NCBI GenBank assembly: GCA_002494205.1
Contig: DLBE01000043.1
Location: 15,472 to 79,471, forward strand
Direction: 5' to 3'
DNA length: 64,000 nt
Origin: Caryophanales bacterium UBA7029
GTDB lineage: Bacteria > Bacillota_I > Bacilli_A > RFN20 > CAG-826
Shown here piece by piece: positions 49,719-57,765 of this stretch. A program made the translations under genes and the position numbers. Positions within the stretch are counted from its first letter, which is position 1, and every line of letters starts with the position of its first letter. The notes beneath the pieces are model-generated. The model was not told where the DNA came from, ran no database searches, and worked only from the letters and a program-made list of their open reading frames with translations.

Positions 49719-50387
49719 ATGAAATATCCAGTAGTTGTCTACGTATTCTTAGGATTATTTTTCGTTGCATCTATTCTTCAGTTCATTTTTGCATTCACCG
49801 AAAACCAAAGATTTAGAAGAAAAGAAAAATTCGTCTGCATGTTAATGCTTGGCATTGCCGCAATTTTTGCGCTTCCAAATCAACCATTAATCTATATTGG
49901 CGCCTTTTTAGCAATGTTTGGCGACATTTTTGTTTTAAGGAAGAAAACATTTAACTTAGGTGTTGTTTGTTTCTTTGTGTCTCACTTAGCCTACATTTTT
50001 GAATGTTTATTCATGATTGTTGGAGAAGCGCATATAAGATGGTTCCATCACATAATATTTATTTTTACTTATCTTGTTGTTGCTTTAACAATGTTCGCCA
50101 TACTAAAAAGAGGGAATAAGAGATCAATGCTAAATATGATTGCTCAATCCTTTTATTTCGCTATTTTAGCTGTCTATATTCCAGTATTTAGCTTTGCTAT
50201 TTCAACAATAGGATCTTATATGTTTTTATCTTTAATAGGTTCTATTGTATTTATAGTTTCTGATTCAATTCTTGTCTGGACGCACTTTGGTCACAAATTT
50301 AAAAGGTACGACTTTTATATTATGCTGACGTACCTTGTTGCTGAATTCTTAATTATTGCTGGATTTGTATTAACGATTATCAAATAA
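49719..50387 (+). CDS. YhhN/TMEM86 family (lysoplasmalogenase-like) membrane protein
   Basis: A 222-residue protein with about eight membrane helices. Family marks are LIYIGAFLAMFGDIFVL (about 58-74, conserved aspartate), CFFVSHLAYIF (about 87-97, histidine) and LIGSIVFIVSDSILVWTHF (about 170-188, second aspartate). The characterised homologue cleaves lysoplasmalogens. There is no Shine-Dalgarno sequence: TATAAT (49707-49712) ends 6 bases before the ATG. It overlaps the convergent rdgB gene by 8 bases. Confidence 0.85.
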   Translation: MKYPVVVYVFLGLFFVASILQFIFAFTENQRFRRKEKFVCMLMLGIAAIFALPNQPLIYIGAFLAMFGDIFVLRKKTFNLGVVCFFVSHLAYIFECLFMIVGEAHIRWFHHIIFIFTYLVVALTMFAILKRGNKRSMLNMIAQSFYFAILAVYIPVFSFAISTIGSYMFLSLIGSIVFIVSDSILVWTHFGHKFKRYDFYIMLTYLVAEFLIIAGFVLTIIK

Positions 50388-50973
50388 GTTTTTTAGATCT
50401 TAAATATTCAATTAGTTGCTCCATTGCTTTGGCTCTATGAGAATATTTATTTTTTATTTCTTCTGGAGCAGTTCCGAAACATTGTTTTGCTTCATTACAG
50501 TAGAATATAGGATCATAGCCAAATCCACCTTCACCTTGAGGTTTATCTAGAATTTTGCCAGGGCAAATTCCTTTAAAAACTACTGGTCTATCTTCAACAT
50601 TTAATAAAGTAATTACACAGGTAAAAAAAGCAGATTTATCAGGAAATTCCGCTAATTTTTCAATTAATTTTAAATTTGCGACAGCATTTCCGCCCCATGA
50701 ATCAGCAAATCTAGAAGAGTGAATTCCAGGGAAGTTATTTAAAGCCACTACATTAAGTCCAGAATCATCAGCTATAACAGGCATTTTGGTAAATTCCGCT
50801 AATGCTTTAGCTTTAATTAGAGAGTTTTCTTCGTAAGTTGTTCCGTTTTCGTCTGGATTTACATTAATACCAAGCTCTTTAGGAGAATGAACTTTAACTT
50901 CATAACCAGAAAACATTTCTTGGTATTCTTTAATTTTGTGTTGATTATTGGATGCAACTAATAAATCAAACAT
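50380..50973 (-). CDS. rdgB: dITP/XTP pyrophosphatase
   Basis: It removes deaminated purine nucleotides from the dNTP pool. The 197-residue HAM1/RdgB protein shows LLVASNNQHKIKEYQEMF at the N-terminus, ENSLIKAKALAEFTKMPVIADDSGLNV (about 50-75), PGIHSSRFAD, GEGGFGYDPIFYC (about 143-155) and a closing KNKYSHRAKAM. It begins just after the antiporter gene and is co-transcribed with it. Confidence 0.95.
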   Translation of the reverse strand: MFDLLVASNNQHKIKEYQEMFSGYEVKVHSPKELGINVNPDENGTTYEENSLIKAKALAEFTKMPVIADDSGLNVVALNNFPGIHSSRFADSWGGNAVANLKLIEKLAEFPDKSAFFTCVITLLNVEDRPVVFKGICPGKILDKPQGEGGFGYDPIFYCNEAKQCFGTAPEEIKNKYSHRAKAMEQLIEYLRSKKLI

Positions 50974-50974
50974 A

Positions 50975-51994
50975 TTAAATTAATTTAACTCCTGCTGATG
51001 CAAGTGCGAGATAAACGATGTATGAAGAGATTAATAAAGTAGCAATAGAATATAAAATAATTCGTGATTTAATGTCATCTTTGAAGAATTTTGATCTAAT
51101 AAAGAGAATGGAAACAACAGTTAAAACAAGCGCAATTGCTGTTCCGATAATTAACATTAGTGAATCTGAAGTAATGTGATATAAAGGACCAGCATTAAAT
51201 GAAATTGCATCAGCAAGTGCAAGAATGATCACATTGAATACACAGCTTCCAAGAATATCGCCATAAGCGGCATCAAAGTTTTTCTTCTTACAAAGAGAAA
51301 TGGTGGCGGTGACTTCTGGTAAAGAGGTAGCAACACCAAGGAATAATGAACCACCGAATGTATTTCCGATTTTAAATTCAGTAACAATTTGTTCTGTTAC
51401 ATAAGTAACAGAGACAGAAGCACCTATTAAGAGAACTGAGAAAATTGCGAGTAAAATCCAGATTTGCTTAACTGTAAGTTTTGATGTAGTTTCTTCTTTT
51501 TCTTCCTTCTCTTCAGTTTTAGGAGTAAGAATTACTGAAACAACATAAATGGCAATTATTAAAATTGACATTGGGTTAAACCACTCTCCTAATAACCAAC
51601 CGTTTTTGTCAAAGACAAAAGCAGCGACAGTCACAGTAATTAGCATTAAAAATATAAATATTGATGTAATATAATGCTGTTTACCAACTTTACCTTGCAC
51701 AAATTTCTTAAAGAACAAGAAATACACAACACCAAAAATAACGATGTCAAAAAAGTCACTTCCCATGATATTTCCGAGAACAAGTTGGTTATCATTAACA
51801 AGTAGTGTACCTGTTAAAGAAGTAAATAATTCAGGTAAAGAAGTAACGCCTGCTAAAAGTATTCCACCAAGTAATGCACCAGAAACTTTTGTCTTTTTGT
51901 CTAATAAATCGACATAGTTTGCAAGTTTAATTGATAAGAATACAACAAGAGATGCTAGTACCGCATAAATTAATAGCCAGAATATTGGATTCAT
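50975..51994 (-). CDS. Calcium/sodium antiporter, CaCA family
   Basis: A 339-residue exchanger with ten membrane helices in two inverted repeats. The alpha-1 repeat has GGILLAGVTSLPELFTSL and GNIMGSDFFDIV (about 44-85). The alpha-2 repeat has GSLFLGVATSLPEVTATI and GDILGSCVFNVIILA (about 215-260). The acidic residues of the ion site are present. A charged central loop (PKTEEKEEKEETTSK) separates the halves. TTGAAA (52025-52030), a 16-base spacer and TATAAT (52003-52008) on the minus strand end 8 bases before the ATG, so the mRNA is probably leaderless. Confidence 0.92.
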   Translation of the reverse strand: MNPIFWLLIYAVLASLVVFLSIKLANYVDLLDKKTKVSGALLGGILLAGVTSLPELFTSLTGTLLVNDNQLVLGNIMGSDFFDIVIFGVVYFLFFKKFVQGKVGKQHYITSIFIFLMLITVTVAAFVFDKNGWLLGEWFNPMSILIIAIYVVSVILTPKTEEKEEKEETTSKLTVKQIWILLAIFSVLLIGASVSVTYVTEQIVTEFKIGNTFGGSLFLGVATSLPEVTATISLCKKKNFDAAYGDILGSCVFNVIILALADAISFNAGPLYHITSDSLMLIIGTAIALVLTVVSILFIRSKFFKDDIKSRIILYSIATLLISSYIVYLALASAGVKLI

Positions 51995-52002
51995 AATTAA
52001 AA

Positions 52003-52045
52003 ATTATAGTTTAAATATTCTCTATTTCAATTCAAAAATTGAAAT
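52003..52045 (-). promoter_or_regulatory. Antiporter promoter overlapped by a perfect inverted repeat
   Basis: The -35 TTGAAA lies inside the 9-bp inverted repeat ATTTCAATT-N4-AATTGAAAT (52024-52045). The -10 is TATAAT (52003-52008). The repeat could be an operator or simply the -35 sequence mirrored. Confidence 0.5.
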
Positions 52046-52072
52046 AAAAAAACACTGACAAAGTCAGTGATT
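52044..52072 (-). terminator. Hairpin terminator
   Basis: CACTGAC (52053-52059), loop AAA, GTCAGTG (52063-52069). A T-run follows on the minus strand and a shorter one on the plus strand. It separates the tRNA pair from the antiporter promoter. Confidence 0.65.
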
Positions 52073-52124
52073 TTTGTAAGCTTCAATCACCTTAAGCTTA
52101 AAATTAACATCAAATTTGAACATA

Positions 52125-52169
52125 AATAAAACCCCATTTTCTTTCAAATTTTTGTCCAGAAATTGGGGT
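52125..52169 (-). terminator. Terminator of tRNA-Asp/tRNA-Gly
   Basis: A large hairpin: ACCCCATTTTCT (52131-52142) with AGAAATTGGGGT (52158-52169). On the minus strand TTTATTTATG follows. Confidence 0.65.
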
Positions 52170-52180
52170 ACTATTTATAA

Positions 52181-52254
52181 TGGAGCAGATGGCGGGAATC
52201 GAACCCGTGTAGTCAGCTTGGAAGGCTGAAGTTCTACCATTGAACTACATCTGC
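52181..52254 (-). tRNA. tRNA-Gly (TCC)
   Basis: Acceptor stem GCAGATG/CATCTGC, discriminator T, encoded CCA, D-arm GTTCAATGGTAGAAC, anticodon loop CTTCCAA (TCC), T-loop GTTCGATTC. It is 4 bases after tRNA-Asp on the same strand. Confidence 0.96.
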
Positions 52255-52258
52255 ATTC

Positions 52259-52334
52259 TGGCGGATCATACGAGAGTCGAACTCGTCTCGCCTCCGTGAC
52301 AGGGAGGCATCATAAACCGATAGACCAATGATCC
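52259..52334 (-). tRNA. tRNA-Asp (GTC)
   Basis: Acceptor stem GGATCAT/ATGATCC, discriminator G, encoded CCA, anticodon loop CTGTCAC (GTC), T-loop GTTCGACTC. It is the first of the two-tRNA unit. Confidence 0.96.
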
Positions 52335-52384
52335 TTTCAGCGAGAAAAATAATATCACACTGTTTTAATTTATTAAAGAGTTTT

Positions 52385-52684
52385 TTACTTAACAAATTCT
52401 TTAAGAGTCTCGATTGGCATATAACCTAATTGTTTATTAACAAACTTGCCATCTTTAAAGACCATTAATGTTGGAATAGACATGACTCTAAATTGTCTTG
52501 CGAGTTCAGGAACCTCATCAACATCAATTTTTACAACCTTAATATTTGTTTCGTTTGTAAATTGTTCAAGAACTGGTGCAAGCATTTGGCATGGCCCACA
52601 CCATTCAGCAAAGAAATCTACTAAAACAATATCCCCTTGGACTTCTTTTTCGAATTCGTCAGCATTTTGTAAATGTTTAATCAT
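52385..52684 (-). CDS. trxA: Thioredoxin
   Basis: A 99-residue thioredoxin with the active site FFAEWCGPCQML (about 23-34; WCGPC), a VKIDVDEVPELARQF strand-helix and the cis-proline in MSIPTLMVFKDG (about 68-79). The ATG at 52684 was chosen because GGGGTG lies 7 bases upstream; a GTG three codons earlier is part of that site. It follows the TraX-like gene by 16 bases on the same strand. No thioredoxin reductase is in the window. Confidence 0.95.
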   Translation of the reverse strand: MIKHLQNADEFEKEVQGDIVLVDFFAEWCGPCQMLAPVLEQFTNETNIKVVKIDVDEVPELARQFRVMSIPTLMVFKDGKFVNKQLGYMPIETLKEFVK

Positions 52685-52700
52685 AATTTTCACCCCGCTA

Positions 52701-53552
52701 TTATATTAAAAGAAAAATTAAAAATAATAAAATAAGATGCGCTGGAAAATAAATATAGCATCCATATTGAAACCATTTTGGATTGTAGCCACGTTTTCCG
52801 GAATAAAACAAAATTGGGATAAATGCAAAAAGTGCATAGAACTGCCATTCTATTCGAGAAAGAACATAAACAGTGTAAGAATCAAAAACCATTATAAGAA
52901 TAGTTAAAATTATTAATGAAGTAGCGCTTATAACATTATATGTTATTTGTTCATAGGTGGTGCCAATAAAAACTTTCGTTTCTTCTTTCGAATTGAAGAA
53001 GATTTTTGCTAACGAGTGAGAATAATAGAAAACAATTCCAAGTAACGGCCCAAAAATCAAATAATCAGGTCTAAGAACAAATGGAATCCAATCAATAGGT
53101 TTATGATTTACAAATTCTAAATAACGAATAACATAACAAAGAATAACCCATGCAAATGGAAGTATCGCCATCAATGACCACTTATCTTTTCTTTTTAATA
53201 AGTAAACAATAGAGGCAGTTAATATTAAATCGATTGCTGGAGAATACATTGTTATAGCATTTGTTTTGTCGATTGCGTAAAAAACTAATTGCCCAACCAT
53301 AAAAGCTCCAGCTAAGATTCCTAATCTAATAAAGTACTTACCAATGTGTTTTGAATGGATGATTCCTTCAACAAGTAAAAAGATAATTAAAGGGAATGAA
53401 AAACGACCCAAAAGTCTAAAAATACTAGCGATTTCCTGACAATTTTCAACTTCTTCAAGGAAAAAACCGATATGATCTAGAGTCATGAAAACGATGGCTA
53501 ATATCTTTAACACAAAGCCATCGAGAATATTAAAATGTCTAGTCTTTTCCAT
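52701..53552 (-). CDS. TraX family membrane protein
   Basis: A 283-residue protein with about eight membrane helices. The N-terminal LKILAIVFMTLDHIGFFL (about 15-32) and RLLGRFSFPLIIFLLVEGIIHSKHIGKYFIRLG (about 46-78) are the family signature. YNPKWFQYGCYIYFPAHLILL ends it. TraX acetylates pilin in conjugative plasmids, but chromosomal Firmicutes copies are common and have no known substrate; an acyltransferase role is inference. It is coupled to the CPBP gene upstream (TAATG). Confidence 0.85.
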   Translation of the reverse strand: MEKTRHFNILDGFVLKILAIVFMTLDHIGFFLEEVENCQEIASIFRLLGRFSFPLIIFLLVEGIIHSKHIGKYFIRLGILAGAFMVGQLVFYAIDKTNAITMYSPAIDLILTASIVYLLKRKDKWSLMAILPFAWVILCYVIRYLEFVNHKPIDWIPFVLRPDYLIFGPLLGIVFYYSHSLAKIFFNSKEETKVFIGTTYEQITYNVISATSLIILTILIMVFDSYTVYVLSRIEWQFYALFAFIPILFYSGKRGYNPKWFQYGCYIYFPAHLILLFLIFLLI

Positions 53553-54316
53553 TATAAAAATTGAGTGAAAACAGTGAACGATAATACGTTATTAACTATG
53601 TGAGCTGTTAAGGAACCAGCAAGCCCAAACTTATCATACGTAAGAGCAAATATAAATCCAGCAAACATGTAATATGGTAAGTTTAAAAGTTCATTAATGA
53701 ACGCTTTAGTGCTTGAAAGATCGAGATTGAAATGAATAAAAGCAAAAATTAGTGTGCTAACTATATAAGCAAAAACATTTGATCTTCTTTTGCATAACGA
53801 GAATAAGCCAACTCGGTATGTTAATTCTTCACATATAGGAGCAATAATGCCAAATAAAACAATGGAGGTCATTGTGTATTTTGCAGCAGCATTATCAAGC
53901 GCCTCTTGATTGGCGTTACTTGTCGCTTTAATTCCAAGTAAATTTATTAAATTTCCATACAAAACATTGAAGGCAAATATAGCTCCAAAACAAATTAGAC
54001 CTGCAATATATGGCATAACTTTCTTAAATGATGGTGTTAACTTAACAAGATCTTTATTGGCTACAAGCACTAAAATTACGCATAAAGCAATATAACCAAT
54101 TGTATTGGTAAGAATGCTTAAATTATAAGTATCTGAATTACCAATAACCTTATTGGCCCCAACTAAAATAAATTGGATTAGAGTAGCTAAAACGTTCAGT
54201 CCAAACCACCCAATAGTAAAAAGAGCAATTTGTTTTTTAATAGGAAACATGTCTACATCAATAGGATGTTCAATGTTGCTATTTCTATATCCGTTTGTGA
54301 ATCTTGGTTTTTCCAT
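53552..54316 (-). CDS. CPBP-family intramembrane metalloprotease
   Basis: A 254-residue CAAX-protease-like (Abi) membrane protein with about seven helices. Motif 1 is PICEELTYRVGLFSL (about 158-172; EExxxR), motif 2 FAFIHFNLD (about 193, catalytic histidine) and motif 3 AHIVNNVLSF (about 238; HxxxN). Family roles include peptide processing and self-immunity to bacteriocins. TATAAT (54325-54330, minus) ends 8 bases before the ATG, and the promoter is back to back with that of yigZ. Confidence 0.88.
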   Translation of the reverse strand: MEKPRFTNGYRNSNIEHPIDVDMFPIKKQIALFTIGWFGLNVLATLIQFILVGANKVIGNSDTYNLSILTNTIGYIALCVILVLVANKDLVKLTPSFKKVMPYIAGLICFGAIFAFNVLYGNLINLLGIKATSNANQEALDNAAAKYTMTSIVLFGIIAPICEELTYRVGLFSLCKRRSNVFAYIVSTLIFAFIHFNLDLSSTKAFINELLNLPYYMFAGFIFALTYDKFGLAGSLTAHIVNNVLSFTVFTQFL

Positions 54317-54324
54317 TGCTTTAT

Positions 54325-54357
54325 ATTATATGTATTTTCTTAGAAAGATAGTATAAT
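54325..54357. promoter_or_regulatory. Divergent CPBP/yigZ promoters
   Basis: TATAAT on the minus strand (54325-54330) and TATAAT on the plus strand (54352-54357), each 8 bases from its start codon and without a ribosome site. The -35 regions overlap. Confidence 0.5.
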
Positions 54358-54365
54358 TATTTCTA

Positions 54366-54959
54366 ATGTTTACAAGTTTAGAAAAAGCGGAGATAACCTT
54401 AATTAGAGATAAATCATCCTTTATTGGGATTTTAATGCACGTTACAAGTGTTGAATCTGTTAAACAATATCTTTTAGATATTAAAAAACAATATCCTAAG
54501 GCAAAACATTATTGTTATGCCTATGTCATTGGTGGAAACAAAAAATGCTCTGATGATGGTGAACCTTCAAAGACAGCTGGAAGACCACTTTTAGAACTAC
54601 TTGAAAAGAAAGAAATGGACGAGTCACTTTTAGTGGTTGTTCGTTACTTTGGTGGAGTTTTACTTGGAGCGTCTAGACTTATGTCAACTTATCTTGAAAC
54701 AGGTGTCCAAACTATAAATTCAGCAGATATTGTCGAGATAAAACATAGCTATGGTTACAAGGTTGTTATGTCTTATAAAGACTTTGATGAACTCAAAAGA
54801 TTAGGAAAAACCTGGGGATTTTCATTTGAAAATATAAAATATGAAGATAAAATATGTGTTGATGTTCTAGGGGACGAAGATGCCGGAGAAAGACTTGCAA
54901 ACGCATTCCCTCACGCAAACATTGAGTTAATAGGAAAACGAAAAGTTTATAGAAGGTAG
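54366..54959 (+). CDS. yigZ: YigZ/IMPACT family protein
   Basis: A 197-residue two-domain protein. The UPF0029 N-terminal domain has KHYCYAYVIGGNKKCSDDGEPSKTAGRPLLELLEK (about 53-87, with the DGEPxxTAG signature) and VVVRYFGGVLLGASRLMSTYLE (about 94-115). A small ferredoxin-like C-terminal domain follows (about 135-197). Relatives are linked to translation control; no enzymatic role is settled. It leads a plus-strand operon with pepP and glpK. Confidence 0.92.
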   Translation: MFTSLEKAEITLIRDKSSFIGILMHVTSVESVKQYLLDIKKQYPKAKHYCYAYVIGGNKKCSDDGEPSKTAGRPLLELLEKKEMDESLLVVVRYFGGVLLGASRLMSTYLETGVQTINSADIVEIKHSYGYKVVMSYKDFDELKRLGKTWGFSFENIKYEDKICVDVLGDEDAGERLANAFPHANIELIGKRKVYRR

Positions 54960-54963
54960 AACT

Positions 54964-56223
54964 ATGATAGACAAAAACGAATACATCTTAAGAAGAAACA
55001 AATTTTTTAACACATTAGAAGATAATTCAGTTACTATTCTCTTCTCTGGTGTTGGAAGAAAGAAATCTGGTGATGAGAATTATGCATTTGTGCCAAATAA
55101 AAATTTCTATTACCTAACTGGTATTTCTCAAGAAAACTCAATTTTACTTTTAATCAAAAATGATTCAGAAAAACTCAGTTATCTATTTATAGATGAAAAA
55201 GATGAAAAGATTGAAAAGTGGATTGGCTATAAACTTTCTTTAAAAGAAGCACGTGAAATTTCTGGTATTGAAAATGTTTGTGTTCGCACTACTTTTGAAG
55301 GAAAAATGCTCGCCTTTTTTGAGGATAATAACAAGATGGGCGAAAAGATTTCTAAGTTTTACTTAGATTTAGAGCCAGAACTAAAAATTGCAGAGTCAAA
55401 ATCAACATTAACTTATAAAAAAGAACTTGAAGTTGTTCATCACTTAGAAGTTGAAGATTGCAACGCTAAAATTGGTGAACTTCGCAAAATAAAATCTGAA
55501 GCTGAAATCGAACTTATTCGTGAAGCTATTGCTACAACTGATTTAGGTTTAAAACACGCTTTATTGGATTTAGGTCCAGGAAAACATGAATATAATTTAA
55601 GAAACTCTTTCGAGTTTGCTGTTAGAGAAGACCAAGATTCTTTATTCGCATTTCAATCAATAGTTGCAGCAGGTGAAAATGCAACAATTCTTCATTATCC
55701 ACAACAAGGATCAATGGTCAAAAAAGATGACTTGGTCTTATTTGATGTTGGTGCTAGTAGAGATTATTATGCAGCAGACATTTCTAGAACTTATCCAGCA
55801 AGTGGAAAATATAATGAAATTCAAAGAAAGATTTATGAAATTGTTTTGAATTGTAATAAACAAACTTCTAAATTTATGCGCCCTGGAATTACATTGTTTG
55901 AGGCAAATGAATTTGCGAAAAACTTTTTAGCAGAAGAATGTTTAGAAAAAGGACTAATTTCTTCTAGAGAAGAAATATCAAGAGTTTATTATCATTCTGT
56001 TTCCCATTTCCTAGGGTTGGATACTCATGATTTCGGAAGCAAAGAAGATAAACTTGTCCCTGGCAATGTTGTTACATGTGAACCAGGTCTTTATTTCAAA
56101 GATTTAGGCATTGGAGTGAGAATCGAAGATGATGTTTTAATTACTGAAAATGGATCAGAAGTTCTTTCAGATGGTATCGCTAAAGACGTAGATGCTATTG
56201 AAAAGATGTTGAGGACTAGATAA
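54964..56223 (+). CDS. pepP: Xaa-Pro aminopeptidase, M24B
   Basis: It removes N-terminal residues before proline. The 419 residues have the AMP_N creatinase-like N-terminal domain (about 1-130) and the pita-bread catalytic domain (about 175-410). Metal ligands are seen in LVLFDVGASRDYYAADISRTYP (two aspartates, about 258-279), VSHFLGLDTHDFG (histidine, about 345), VVTCEPGLYF (glutamate, about 372) and IGVRIEDDVL (glutamate). GAAGGTAG precedes the ATG. Its last codon overlaps the glpK start (TAATG). Confidence 0.94.
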   Translation: MIDKNEYILRRNKFFNTLEDNSVTILFSGVGRKKSGDENYAFVPNKNFYYLTGISQENSILLLIKNDSEKLSYLFIDEKDEKIEKWIGYKLSLKEAREISGIENVCVRTTFEGKMLAFFEDNNKMGEKISKFYLDLEPELKIAESKSTLTYKKELEVVHHLEVEDCNAKIGELRKIKSEAEIELIREAIATTDLGLKHALLDLGPGKHEYNLRNSFEFAVREDQDSLFAFQSIVAAGENATILHYPQQGSMVKKDDLVLFDVGASRDYYAADISRTYPASGKYNEIQRKIYEIVLNCNKQTSKFMRPGITLFEANEFAKNFLAEECLEKGLISSREEISRVYYHSVSHFLGLDTHDFGSKEDKLVPGNVVTCEPGLYFKDLGIGVRIEDDVLITENGSEVLSDGIAKDVDAIEKMLRTR

Positions 56224-57701
56224 TGAAAAAATATATTTTATCAATTGACCAGGGAACTACTTCATCAAGAGCTATTCTTTTTAATAAAAAAGGAGAACTT
56301 GTAGCATCAGCTTCAAAAGAAGTAGTCCTTTATTATCCTCATGAAGGTTATGTTGAGGCAGACCCAATTGAAATTTGGAGCTCAGTTGTAGACGTTATTA
56401 ATAACGTTTTAATTAAAGCAAATACTACTTGGTCTGAAATTGATTCAGTTGGTATTACTAATCAACGTGAGACAACAGTTATTTGGGAAAAGAAAACCGG
56501 AAAACCAATTTATAATGCGATTGTTTGGCAATCACGCCAATCGCTTTCAATTTGCGAGTCTCTTTCCAAAAAAGAAACAATTATCCACAATAAAACTGGT
56601 TTACTAATTAACCCGTATTTCTCTGCATCGAAAATAAGATTTATTTTGGATGCTGTTAAAGATGCTCAAGAAAGAGCTGAAAAAGGAGAACTTTTATTTG
56701 GAACAATCGATACTTGGTTAATTTGGAAATTAACCGAAGGTAAAACTCACGCTACTGATACAACAAATGCCTCAAGAACAATGTTATTCAACATTTTTGA
56801 TCTAAAGTGGGATAAAGATTTGCTTGAGATTTTTAATATTCCTGAAAAGATGCTTCCAAAAGTAATGGAATCAAAAGCTGATTTCGGTAAGCTTGATTAT
56901 TTCGCTAGAGACATTCATATTTTGGGTGTTGCAGGCGACCAACAAGCATCTCTTTTTGGTCATACATGCTTTAAAGAAGGTGAATGTAAAAACACATACG
57001 GAACCGGATGTTTCATGTTAATGAATACAGGCGAAAAACCTATTCTTTCTAATAATGGTTTATTAACTACAATTGCTTGGACTATTGATGGCAAAACTAA
57101 ATACGCTCTTGAAGGCTCTGTCTTTATTGGTGGTGCGGCTATTCAATGGTTAAGAGATGGAATTAAAGTTATTAAAGAAGCCAAAGAATGTGATGAAGCC
57201 GCTTCTAAAGTTCCTGATAATGGTGGAGTTTACTTCGTCCCAGCATTTGTAGGACTTGGAACCCCATATTGGGATGATGAAGTTAGAGGCACGATGTTTG
57301 GTATGACTCGTGCCACAACAAGAAACCATATCGTTTTAGCAACTCTTCAAGCTATTGCTTTCCAAAGTAAAGATGTTTTTGATGTTATGAGTGATGAATC
57401 ACAAATTGAGATTAAATCTTTACAGGTTGATGGAGGCGCAACAAACTCAGATGTTTTAATGCAATTCCAAAGCGATATTCTTCATATTGATATTCAAAAA
57501 CCTGTTTGCACTGAAACCACAGCACTAGGTGTTTGTTATCTAGCAGGTCTTAAATCTGGTTTCTTCAAAGGCGCAGATCACGTTAAAGAATGCCACAACT
57601 TCCAAAAATCATTTTCTCCAAAGATGCCGCTTGTTGAAGCATATAAGATGTGTGAAGCTTGGAAAAAAGCGGTGGAATGTTCTAGAAGATTTAAACTTTA
57701 A
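56223..57701 (+). CDS. glpK: Glycerol kinase
   Basis: It phosphorylates glycerol to sn-glycerol-3-phosphate. The 492-residue FGGY kinase shows SIDQGTTSSRAILFNKKGE (about 5-23, phosphate loop), GITNQRETTVIWEKKTGKP, NAIVWQSRQS, TIDTWLIWKLTEG, AGDQQASLFGHTCFKEGECKNTYGTGCFML (about 239-268) and LQVDGGATNSDVLMQFQSDIL (about 400-420). The HPr phosphorylation-loop histidine seen in many Firmicutes GlpK is not evident around 230, where the segment reads YFARDIHILGVAGDQ; control by PTS phosphorylation is therefore uncertain. No glpF or glpD is adjacent. Confidence 0.96.
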   Translation: MKKYILSIDQGTTSSRAILFNKKGELVASASKEVVLYYPHEGYVEADPIEIWSSVVDVINNVLIKANTTWSEIDSVGITNQRETTVIWEKKTGKPIYNAIVWQSRQSLSICESLSKKETIIHNKTGLLINPYFSASKIRFILDAVKDAQERAEKGELLFGTIDTWLIWKLTEGKTHATDTTNASRTMLFNIFDLKWDKDLLEIFNIPEKMLPKVMESKADFGKLDYFARDIHILGVAGDQQASLFGHTCFKEGECKNTYGTGCFMLMNTGEKPILSNNGLLTTIAWTIDGKTKYALEGSVFIGGAAIQWLRDGIKVIKEAKECDEAASKVPDNGGVYFVPAFVGLGTPYWDDEVRGTMFGMTRATTRNHIVLATLQAIAFQSKDVFDVMSDESQIEIKSLQVDGGATNSDVLMQFQSDILHIDIQKPVCTETTALGVCYLAGLKSGFFKGADHVKECHNFQKSFSPKMPLVEAYKMCEAWKKAVECSRRFKL

Positions 57702-57727
57702 AAGTTTTAAAATTTCCATAAAAAAAA

Positions 57728-57756
57728 CAGGATTTCCTAAGAATTTCCTGCTTTTT
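57728..57756. terminator. Terminator between glpK and the nucleoside kinase gene
   Basis: CAGGA (57728-57732) pairs with TCCTG (57746-57750). T-runs follow on both strands. Confidence 0.6.
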
Positions 57757-57765
57757 GATTGTTAA

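Noticed and set aside
52701..53552. Evidence of a conjugative element from the TraX-like gene
   Set aside because: Chromosomal TraX-family genes are common in Firmicutes, and no relaxase, coupling protein or integrase is in the window.
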